Origin: Lachnospiraceae bacterium
GTDB lineage: Bacteria; Bacillota; Clostridia; Lachnospirales; Lachnospiraceae
Direction: 5' to 3'
Assembly: GCA_024687125.1 (NCBI GenBank)
Contig: JAILFA010000045.1
Span: forward strand, 1 to 64,000
DNA length: 64,000 nt
The notes below the pieces were generated by a model that was not told where the DNA came from, did no database searches, and worked only from the letters and a program-made list of their open reading frames with translations. The position numbers and the translations under genes were made by a program. Positions within the stretch are counted from its first letter, which is position 1. Each line of letters starts with the position of its first letter. Below, piece after piece: positions 50,605 to 58,202 of this stretch.

Positions 50605-51350
50605 GTCAGACTCCATGTTGCAGGATCATGGAAATCCACCTGCTGAAAGTGTTCCTCGCCCTTCACGATGTAACGGACCAGAAACACTAACGTGCTGCTG
50701 TCATCCCTCGTTCTGAGGCAGTAATTTCCCTCCTGATCCACGCTGCCGAAAACAATTCTCAGGATCGGCGCATTGACCGTGAACGGCATCTTCAGAGGTT
50801 CTGTCACATACAGTCCCTGTGAATTGTCCGTGGTTCCGATAACGGTCAATTTCTCGTAACTCTTACCATCCGCCTGCAGCAGACCGTAATGACCGTATGA
50901 AACGTCCAGCACCCTGCCGGCCTGCCGGATGACCTTCATGATCTTTGTCTTCTCGGCAAAGTCGCTGATGCGGCACAACGGTCGGTTCAGATCTACGGCT
51001 TCTATGGCTTCCAAAAAAGGAAGGTTTCCGAAAATGCCGATGACTGGTTCCCCTTTTGCATTCTTCTCTGACGGTATCAGGAAGATGTCGCAGGTTGGGA
51101 TCCTGTCGTCCAGTTCCTCGTATCGGACATCCAGGTCATGCTTTTCAAAGCCACTCACACGCACGCTCAAACGGAAATTTACCCTTTCTATGTTGATAAA
51201 CACGAAGCATCCGTTTCCGCGCGGTGCCGGGTGCACCCGCTGCCCGTCGGCGAAGAACTGCACATTCCTTTCTTCGACCGCCGCTCCTGTTGTCGTGTCC
51301 ATCAGCCGGATCAGCAGTCCCAGCTGCGCACGTATCACAGAAGCATTCAT
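50601..51350 (-). CDS. CIS-associated protein with carboxypeptidase-regulatory-like domain
   Basis: In this 249-aa protein residues 1-90 look like a carboxypeptidase-regulatory-like beta-sandwich (GLLIRLMDTTTGAAVEERNV, GNGCFVFINIERVNFRLSVR, VSGFEKHDLDVRY). The rest is beta-rich with no known motif. Similar proteins occur in other eCIS loci, role unknown. It overlaps the terminator gene upstream by 4 bases and the PAAR-like gene downstream by 4, so all three are made together; a cap or spike accessory is plausible. Confidence 0.65.
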   Translation of the reverse strand: MNASVIRAQLGLLIRLMDTTTGAAVEERNVQFFADGQRVHPAPRGNGCFVFINIERVNFRLSVRVSGFEKHDLDVRYEELDDRIPTCDIFLIPSEKNAKGEPVIGIFGNLPFLEAIEAVDLNRPLCRISDFAEKTKIMKVIRQAGRVLDVSYGHYGLLQADGKSYEKLTVIGTTDNSQGLYVTEPLKMPFTVNAPILRIVFGSVDQEGNYCLRTRDDSSTLVFLVRYIVKGEEHFQQVDFHDPATWSLT

Positions 51351-51949
51351 TCTTCCTCCTCACCCTCCTTTCCTTTTGTAAACTGCAGTGAAAAGCTCGC
51401 ATCCACGACACGGGGCGTTTCGATCACCTCCGCGCTCGACAGGAAGACGGGTGCCGCCCTGTAGAACAGGCTGACCTGATAAGGCTTGTTGATCGCCTGC
51501 CACACCCTCACCTTTTCCTCCAGACTTATCTTCGCCTGAGACAGTACGATTGGAGGTTCTTCCGTGGTGAGCCACGACTGCAACGCGTCGGGTCGGACCG
51601 CATTGTTGTCATTGACGATCTGTGCGACCTTACCGACAATTTTCTGTACGTCGGGGTCCTTGAGGCCCATCTGGCCTCCCCCGTTGATAAAGACCATATA
51701 GTAGAGCGCATATGGTCTGGGCGGCCTCTGCAGCTGCACGTGGCCGTGCCTGATATAGGGCGGCTGCGTGACTTCGACATCCTCTTTGATGTCGTAGAGA
51801 TAAAGCCCGACGATATAGTCCACGTCCTGAGACGCGGGAGAAGAGATCTCGATATTGTTGGGCGACGGGATCGGTTCCGGGCACATCTTTTCCCGTAGCG
51901 TCTTGACGATATAGGCACTGACGTCTGCTATGATCGGATAATCAGCCAT
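51347..51949 (-). CDS. Tube/sheath terminator (Pvc16/Afp16-like, DUF4255)
   Basis: In this 200-aa protein the pattern PIIADVSAYIVKTLREKM, VDYIVGLYLYDIKED, PPRPYALYYMVFINGG and LQSWLTTEEPPIVLSQAKIS, then PYQVSLFYRAAPVFL is that of DUF4255, which ends tube and sheath growth at the cell-distal end. In Afp the terminator is the last gene; here it opens the structural series, 23 bases after the 975-aa membrane protein. The C-terminus is a short Lys/Glu tail. Confidence 0.92.
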   Translation of the reverse strand: MADYPIIADVSAYIVKTLREKMCPEPIPSPNNIEISSPASQDVDYIVGLYLYDIKEDVEVTQPPYIRHGHVQLQRPPRPYALYYMVFINGGGQMGLKDPDVQKIVGKVAQIVNDNNAVRPDALQSWLTTEEPPIVLSQAKISLEEKVRVWQAINKPYQVSLFYRAAPVFLSSAEVIETPRVVDASFSLQFTKGKEGEEEE

Positions 51950-51972
51950 GTCTTCCCTTCCCTTTCCTCACC

Positions 51973-54900
51973 TTACTTACCGAATTTATCGTAGAGTTCC
52001 TTGGCCAGCTCATCCACATGCGTGGTCACGCATATGGCGGTGTCGCTGTTCTTTACATACTGCGCTTCGCACTCCAGGAATTCCCTGGCGTCGGTCTCGG
52101 AGAGATACAGAGAGCCCTTGCCGCTCGTCCCCTGGAATACCGCCGGCGAATGCATCTGCAGCTCACTCGAGCCGCCCTGCAGTGCCTTGTCGCTGCCGAC
52201 CTGGAACTCCCAGGTCTTGTTGCCGTCTGTCAGCGTCACATGCTGCCTGGAAGAGTCATATACATAGCGCCATGAGCTTACGGCAGCGATCGCCTCAATG
52301 GAAACATATTCCTGTGTCTTGTCATCCGCAAACTGCGTGTAGATGTAGCCGTTATTCAGATTCCGGGCCTGATACGCGTAGTCCTGCGCCATCGGTTCCG
52401 CGTTTTTGTTTCCTTCGTCCGTCAGGCGGGACAGAGCTGTGATCGTCGCGGCCAGCTGGTCATCATCCATGTCAGACGCGTCACCGGAATCGAAATTGTC
52501 CTCGATGCCGCTTTCCAGCTTGCTCTTGCCGGCTGTTGCCGCTCCGCCCTTGCCGGAGCCTTTGCCGTCTCCCTTGCCGTCACCGGAACCGTCGCCTGCT
52601 CCACCGTCTCCTGAGCCGTCGCCTGCTCCGCCGTCACCCGCGCCGCCTTCTGCGCCGCCGTCACCCGCGCCTTCGTCTCCGCCGCCTTCGTCCGAGGTAT
52701 CGCTCAGCAGGCTCTCATTTTCCTCGGCCTCCTCGATCGCCTCGTCCAGCTCAGCCAGCAGCGTGGCCGGTGCCCCATTCTCCTCGAGAAGATCCTTGAT
52801 CTCCTCCAGCGCGTCGGCAGCACCGATCCCGGCCAGCGCGTTAATGGAGTTCTTCAGTCCGTCATAGTCCTCCTGGGATATCCGGCTCTTGGCCTTGTCA
52901 AGCAGCCGGTCAGCGAGAGCATCCATGCTGTCGCCGAGATCCATCAGTGCCGACGCGGCATCTCCCGCATTGTCCGCGTTGGCGGCGAGCGCGGCAAGCC
53001 GTTTCTCTTCGTCCGCGATATCCTGTTCCAGTGCATCGATCCGGGCCTTCAGATCCTCCGCTCCCTGGAGATCGTTGTCATCCAGCGCTGCTTTCATCTT
53101 GTTCTCCAGCCCTTCCATCTGATCCTTGAGATCGTCAAGGTCCGAACCCAGGCTGTCGTCTTCGGCCTTCAGTGCGTTGGCCGTCTCCTTGAGCCAGGCG
53201 ATGTGCTCATCCACCGACTGTCTGGCCTTGGTGCCGAAAGCATCCTTGGAGGTGGCATCTCTCCAGGAATCGGCGATCGTGACACGCCGCATCAGTTCCT
53301 CGATCATCGCCTCCGCCGGGGTCCGGCGCTTCTTTTCCGTGATCAGATACTGCAGCTCGCTCCGCCGGGATTCCAGGATCGCCTTCTGCTCATCGAGAGC
53401 GCTCTCCATCGCGGCTTCTCCGCTGTCATTGGCGACCGCCGCCGCGTACTTTTCGGATGCGTTCGCTTTTGCATCCGAGGAATATCTGCTCTCCGCGTCC
53501 GGAAGGAGCGTTCCGTTGAGCAGGGCAAGCTCGCCGTCCGCTTCGTTGATGACGCCGTTCTTGATATCCATGAGATAGCGGAGATTCAGCGTATCACCGT
53601 TGAGCCCCGACGCCGAGGCGCTGTCGATCACCTGCATGCTGTAGGTATACTCGGCATGTCCCAGGACCGTATCCACATCCTGCAGCCGCTTGGCATTCTG
53701 CTTGTTGTAGCTGGTCTGGCAGTTTTCCATGCACTGGGACAGGGAATCCAGGATCGCCTGATCCACGGCGAACGCATCCTTGTCCACTCTCTCTTCTTCC
53801 TCCTCGTCCTCATCATCCTCGTCCTTGTCCGTGGTCGGGATGTTGAGCGGCGTGATCAGGCTCCACCAGTTGCCGGAGGAAAGACCGATACGCGCAAGGA
53901 ATGATTCATACCAGGCCGATGTCGAGATCTCAAAGAAGTCATGCTTGACGGCATCCCTGAGCTTTACGATATAGGCCTCAGCGTCAGTTTCCTTCTTGCT
54001 CTGGGCATCGGCAAAGTTTCCGTATGCCGTATAATAAGTTCCCGTCGATAGATTATACAGTTCATTGAGTGCACTTTCGTCAAGCTGGTTCAATTTTTCC
54101 AGCACGATCGCACGGCGGGTCGCATCCACTTTGGACATCAGCGAGTATACCAGTTCCGCTTCCTTGTCGTTTTGGGCGGCCTTTAACGCCTTATAGCAGG
54201 AATAGAGACGGTTCAGCTGTTCGTCGCATTTGTTTGTCTGATCGTCCCTGAGATCCAGTGTGAAGAATGTCGTGATCAGCTGGTAGTAGTAGACCTGTGA
54301 GCGCAGCGTCCCGGCATCCTGGGCATTGCGGTTTTCCAGGAATTTCATCTCCGTGATGCCTGATTTCGTCGGATCATAGGTATACTGCAGGCGAAGCGGT
54401 TCCAGCTCCGGCAGCTGGGTCAGATCATAGGGGCTGACCAGATCAAAGGGATTCCGTTCCTTGTTGTCGAGCACATCGATCAGGGTGCCGTCGGCGCCGA
54501 CCACATAACGGATATAGAGATTCTCCATCTCGCCGGCTTCCACCGGTGTGCCCTTTTTACTGATATCCCCGAGCGAACCGGCATCGGAGATATTGAACCA
54601 GTTGCCGCCGGAGAGCTCGGATTTGTAATAGATCTGATCCTGGCCGGCCTCCGATCCGCTCTCCACGGCCTGCGTGTAAAGTTCATCCGTAAGCCCCTGA
54701 AGATGGATCAGATAGGTGCCGATGAGCAGAGTTTTATTCTCGATCGTGTGTGACCGGCTGTACGGGCCGAAGCGCATCGCCTTGGTCTCATCAAATACCG
54801 CGGACACGCGGCTGCGCATATACAGAACGGCACCGATGGCTATCAGTGCGATGAGCACGATCGCCGGGATGATTCTCTTTTTGAAAGCGGATCTTTTCAT
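51973..54900 (-). CDS. Large single-pass membrane protein with Gly/Asp repeats and a C-terminal stalk domain
   Basis: This 975-aa protein has a basic start and one membrane segment (IIPAIVLIALIAIGAVLYM), leaving almost everything outside the membrane. There is a mixed domain (about 40-340), an acidic linker (DEDDEDEEEEERVDKD), coiled coils (about 420-740), a Gly-Asp-Ala low-complexity stretch (GAGDGGAEGGAGDGGAGDGS type, about 752-800) and a C-terminal beta domain resembling copper-amine-oxidase N-terminal-like modules (YVSIEAIAAVSSWRYVYDSS, VTLTDGNKTWEFQVGS). Its start overlaps the TolC-like gene by 4 bases and the terminator gene follows after 23. It may form an envelope anchor or channel around the particle. 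Confidence 0.7.
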   Translation of the reverse strand: MKRSAFKKRIIPAIVLIALIAIGAVLYMRSRVSAVFDETKAMRFGPYSRSHTIENKTLLIGTYLIHLQGLTDELYTQAVESGSEAGQDQIYYKSELSGGNWFNISDAGSLGDISKKGTPVEAGEMENLYIRYVVGADGTLIDVLDNKERNPFDLVSPYDLTQLPELEPLRLQYTYDPTKSGITEMKFLENRNAQDAGTLRSQVYYYQLITTFFTLDLRDDQTNKCDEQLNRLYSCYKALKAAQNDKEAELVYSLMSKVDATRRAIVLEKLNQLDESALNELYNLSTGTYYTAYGNFADAQSKKETDAEAYIVKLRDAVKHDFFEISTSAWYESFLARIGLSSGNWWSLITPLNIPTTDKDEDDEDEEEEERVDKDAFAVDQAILDSLSQCMENCQTSYNKQNAKRLQDVDTVLGHAEYTYSMQVIDSASASGLNGDTLNLRYLMDIKNGVINEADGELALLNGTLLPDAESRYSSDAKANASEKYAAAVANDSGEAAMESALDEQKAILESRRSELQYLITEKKRRTPAEAMIEELMRRVTIADSWRDATSKDAFGTKARQSVDEHIAWLKETANALKAEDDSLGSDLDDLKDQMEGLENKMKAALDDNDLQGAEDLKARIDALEQDIADEEKRLAALAANADNAGDAASALMDLGDSMDALADRLLDKAKSRISQEDYDGLKNSINALAGIGAADALEEIKDLLEENGAPATLLAELDEAIEEAEENESLLSDTSDEGGGDEGAGDGGAEGGAGDGGAGDGSGDGGAGDGSGDGKGDGKGSGKGGAATAGKSKLESGIEDNFDSGDASDMDDDQLAATITALSRLTDEGNKNAEPMAQDYAYQARNLNNGYIYTQFADDKTQEYVSIEAIAAVSSWRYVYDSSRQHVTLTDGNKTWEFQVGSDKALQGGSSELQMHSPAVFQGTSGKGSLYLSETDAREFLECEAQYVKNSDTAICVTTHVDELAKELYDKFGK

Positions 54901-56957
54901 TCGGCATCCTTCTTTCTGATCTTGCGGTTGGCGGTATCGAACCGGGCTTCGTAAAGCTGCGTTTTGCTCTCGCTCATCAGGATGATCGTCAGATCATTGA
55001 GGCTGTTCTCCAGCAGCGACAGGTAAGTCAGCCCCTTCTTGATGTCCATCGGTTCCTCGCCGGTGAGCAGATCGCCGTCGCTGGTCTTGATCTGGTAATA
55101 CTTCACATCCGGATCTTCCGGTATAGTCAGCTTGAGGGTGACCATGCCCGTGGTCTCGTTGTGACTGATCTCGTATACGCCGATGTCATCCGGACTTGTC
55201 TTTACGATCTTGCGGTCGGTGACAATGGGAAGCGGCCCGTTGCTCTTGTCCGCGTCGATGACACAGTCGCTGACGAACACGCCCTCGTCATAGAGGCGGA
55301 TCTTGACCTCGTCCACTTCCGATACAGCGAGCGCCAGATGGCGCAGTCTCTTATTGACCTCCGTCCGCTCGCCGATCATGGTGTTGTCGCACCACAGTTC
55401 ATAGTGGGTGACATTGACATCCAGCTCCTCAGGCACGTAGATCGAAAGCTCGAACGCCTCGCTCTGAATGATCTGCTTGAGGAAGTACTGCGCGCCGGTC
55501 GCGTATTCCTTTTCCACATGGCTCGCCCCGGTCTGTCCCGTCTGGAGCGACGCGTCCGTCCCGTCCAAAAGCGCGGAGATCCCGCCGCAGGTCAGACGGT
55601 CAAAGGCATACAGCGTCTCGGAATAGGTCTTCATCGTGTCAAAGAGCGCGTTCTGCATCTCCTCATAGTCGTCCAGCTCCGAGGAATACTCTTCAAAGGA
55701 AAGATCGCCGATCTGATTCCTGAGCTGGTCGGCGTCCAGATCCTTCTTGGCCTTGTTGAGGTCCTTAAGGGCCGAGTCGTAGGAGTTCTTGACCGACACG
55801 TAGTTTTCAAAGGTGTCGATCACCTGTTCCTCGAGGCTCGCTTCGGCGTCGAGCTTTTCGGTATGGGCATTCGCATAGTCCAGCGTATCCTGATAGAGCA
55901 CATAGGGGTCGTCCTCGATATAGCGAGTGCCGTCAAGGCTCCCTTTAAACCAGACCCTGGGGATCTTGATGAACAGGATCCTTTTTTTGCCCTGCCAGTA
56001 GCTGTCCACCTTTTCAAGGAACTCTTTATATTTCTGCTTGAACGCCTTGCCGTTGACCTTTTGCCCGTTGAGCGCCTGCATGACAAATCCGGAGATATAT
56101 CCCATATCACCGCCGTACTGCGACGCCATCAGGGAATAATTCGTGTTGAGCGACACCCTTGCTGTCGTTTCATTCATGCAGGCCTCATAATAGGTCTGGT
56201 CATTGTCGAGTGTGTACTGGATCAGCGCCGGCAACTGCGTGCGCTTGATCCTGGCCTCGATGAACGGTGTCTCAAACTTGTATCCGTGTGCCACGTCCGT
56301 GCCGACCTTGTTGCTCATCTTGGTCAGCTTGGCTTCGAGCGAACGCTTGTCCGACGCGACCTTGTTCGCGGTCGACTCGCGCTTCTTGGTCAGCTTGTCC
56401 ACATCGGCCTGCGTTGCGTCACCGGTGAGGAGTCTTGACTTGTTCCGCTCGATCCCGAGATCCAAGGCCTCGAGTCTCTGCTCGTTAAAAGCGATGGTCT
56501 CCTGCAGTACGACGATCTCGACATAGAGTGTGTTGATCTCCTGATATATCGAGATCTTGGTATCGTTGAGCTTATGGATCGCCTCGTCGATCTCCGCCTG
56601 AATGGAAACAGGTTTAAACTGGAACTCATACGACTCCTGTTCGTTGGGCTTGGTCGGAAACTTGAACGACAGGAGCGGCGACCAGCGGAACGTCGACATA
56701 TTCTTCTGTTTTAACTTGATCGCCTTTTTGGCGCTCTCCAGAGCCGCCTGTTTGGAGAGGATCGTCTCCTCCACCTGAAAATACGCGCTGCTCTCCTCGA
56801 CCGCCAGCGCCCGCGCCGTCTTCATGGCAAATGTCTTGCCGCCCTTGGGCGCCGCCTGCGCGGGGATCCCCGGTCCGCAGGGAATGCTCAGAAAAACCAG
56901 CACGCCGCACAGAAGGATGGATCCTATTCTCTTATTCAGGTCTGCTCTTCGTTTCAC
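54897..56957 (-). CDS. Secreted TolC-like coiled-coil protein
   Basis: In this 686-aa protein a signal peptide (SILLCGVLVFLSIPCGPGIP, cleavage near AQA-AP) is followed by two TolC-type helical hairpins. One spans about 135-210 (VLQETIAFNEQRLEALDLGI; SRLLTGDATQADVDKLTKKR), where helix - GDATxxDVxK - helix is the outer-membrane-efflux signature; the second spans about 365-450. The C-terminal 200 residues form three beta modules (ELSIYVPEELDVNVTHYELW). TolC family proteins are outer-membrane tunnels in diderms; here the host appears monoderm, so it may form a periplasm- or wall-spanning tube instead. Overlaps both neighbours by 4 bases. Confidence 0.7.
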   Translation of the reverse strand: MKRRADLNKRIGSILLCGVLVFLSIPCGPGIPAQAAPKGGKTFAMKTARALAVEESSAYFQVEETILSKQAALESAKKAIKLKQKNMSTFRWSPLLSFKFPTKPNEQESYEFQFKPVSIQAEIDEAIHKLNDTKISIYQEINTLYVEIVVLQETIAFNEQRLEALDLGIERNKSRLLTGDATQADVDKLTKKRESTANKVASDKRSLEAKLTKMSNKVGTDVAHGYKFETPFIEARIKRTQLPALIQYTLDNDQTYYEACMNETTARVSLNTNYSLMASQYGGDMGYISGFVMQALNGQKVNGKAFKQKYKEFLEKVDSYWQGKKRILFIKIPRVWFKGSLDGTRYIEDDPYVLYQDTLDYANAHTEKLDAEASLEEQVIDTFENYVSVKNSYDSALKDLNKAKKDLDADQLRNQIGDLSFEEYSSELDDYEEMQNALFDTMKTYSETLYAFDRLTCGGISALLDGTDASLQTGQTGASHVEKEYATGAQYFLKQIIQSEAFELSIYVPEELDVNVTHYELWCDNTMIGERTEVNKRLRHLALAVSEVDEVKIRLYDEGVFVSDCVIDADKSNGPLPIVTDRKIVKTSPDDIGVYEISHNETTGMVTLKLTIPEDPDVKYYQIKTSDGDLLTGEEPMDIKKGLTYLSLLENSLNDLTIILMSESKTQLYEARFDTANRKIRKKDAE

Positions 56958-58183
56958 GAAGGCGCTCCCTCCGTCTGAGTGATCCGGTAAAAGGAAAACT
57001 GACCGTTTCTGCTGCCGGAAATAAAGGAGTAGAGCAGGCCGCCGTTTTCCCAGGTCGTCAGATACACAGGGTATGTCTTGTCAAATCCGTTGATCTGCGT
57101 CACATCCGAGAACAGGCTTTCGGTATCCATGTCCACCTTGCCGGAGAGCGCCTGGCCCGTCTGGTTGAGGATGTTGATCGACACGGCCTCCGGCAGTTCC
57201 ACGGCGGAATTGCCTTCATAGAGCGGGTCTCCCCATGCCGCCTGGATGTCGGAGAGCTTGTCCACACGCTTTTCTCCCAGAGGAAAGGTGTCCGACAGCA
57301 CATAGACATCCTCGATCACGATGGATTCATCCAGTGTGTCGGGATCCCGTCTGCCGGCGTAGATGGCACCGATATCCGTCATCCGTACGCAGAAATCATC
57401 CAGTCCCTGCCATACCTCGCGCCTGCCGGAATATGCCTGACCGGCCTCCTGCGTCGTCTTGCCGAGGAATGCCGCGAACACGATCTCATCGGCGGCAAAC
57501 TGCCCCGTATACACCTCGTTGCCGGCTGCGTCACAGAGCCGCCCCTGCCCGTTCTTGAGACCCCGGCTGAACTCGCCGTCATAGATCAGGCTCCCATCCT
57601 CGCGGTAGAGCTTGCCGGTGCCGTCGTAGAGGTTCTCATGGAAGGTGCCGGCATACCACATGCCGCCGTTCGGATAGTAGGTCGTCCCGGTCTGTTCGTA
57701 ATTGCTCTTTTCAAAGTGCCCGCGGTACACAACCGCTCCCTGCGGATTGTACAGGGTACCGTCACCGTTGGCGTAGCCGCCGGAAACCTGGCCCTCATAC
57801 GCGAGATATCCGCTCTTGCCTGTGATCCGCACCGTATTCTTGGCAAACCTGAGCGATACGGAACTGTACTTGTAGGTTCTTGTGCCGTTGGCGACGCTGT
57901 TGAAAACACCTCTGACGATCGTGATATACCACAGGCTCACGACGCCGATCAGGATCACGACCAGATACGCCAGGCGCTTCGAGACCATCCAGCCGAAGAT
58001 CGAAAAATAGTCCCTTTCGTTCTTGGGCTTGATGTCGAACAGGCGCGTAAAGAACGAGCGGATCTTGGTGATGACCCTGCTTCGGATGAAGCTCCAGCTT
58101 GTCCACATCCTGAGCCGCGATGTGATCGCCGCAAAGCGGGATCGTATCGTAGCTAAAAGGACTGTAAACAGGTTTCCTCCCAT
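56954..58183 (-). CDS. Membrane protein with MORN repeats
   Basis: This 409-aa protein has a basic cytoplasmic N-terminus of about 70 residues, one membrane segment (LAYLVVILIGVVSLWYITIV) and at least five MORN-type repeats (YEGQVSGGYANGDGTLYNPQ; YRGHFEKSNYEQTGTTYYPN; YAGTFHENLYDGTGKLYRED; YDGEFSRGLKNGQGRL; YTGQFAADEI). A C-terminal domain of about 150 residues has no known motif. MORN repeats bind lipids or proteins and act as spacers. It overlaps the TolC-like gene by 4 bases, so an envelope complex with it is likely. Confidence 0.78.
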   Translation of the reverse strand: MGGNLFTVLLATIRSRFAAITSRLRMWTSWSFIRSRVITKIRSFFTRLFDIKPKNERDYFSIFGWMVSKRLAYLVVILIGVVSLWYITIVRGVFNSVANGTRTYKYSSVSLRFAKNTVRITGKSGYLAYEGQVSGGYANGDGTLYNPQGAVVYRGHFEKSNYEQTGTTYYPNGGMWYAGTFHENLYDGTGKLYREDGSLIYDGEFSRGLKNGQGRLCDAAGNEVYTGQFAADEIVFAAFLGKTTQEAGQAYSGRREVWQGLDDFCVRMTDIGAIYAGRRDPDTLDESIVIEDVYVLSDTFPLGEKRVDKLSDIQAAWGDPLYEGNSAVELPEAVSINILNQTGQALSGKVDMDTESLFSDVTQINGFDKTYPVYLTTWENGGLLYSFISGSRNGQFSFYRITQTEGAPS

Positions 58184-58202
58184 CAGTTAACTCCTATTCC
58201 GG

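Noticed and set aside
31717-51949. Prophage (myovirus)
   Set aside because: No capsid, portal, terminase, integrase, replication or lysis gene, and DUF4255, Afp7-like, DUF4280 and AAA+ genes mark an injection system.
31717-51949. Type VI secretion system
   Set aside because: No TssJ, TssL or TssM, single-protein sheath instead of TssB/TssC, and no ClpV-type ATPase; the gene set is eCIS-like.
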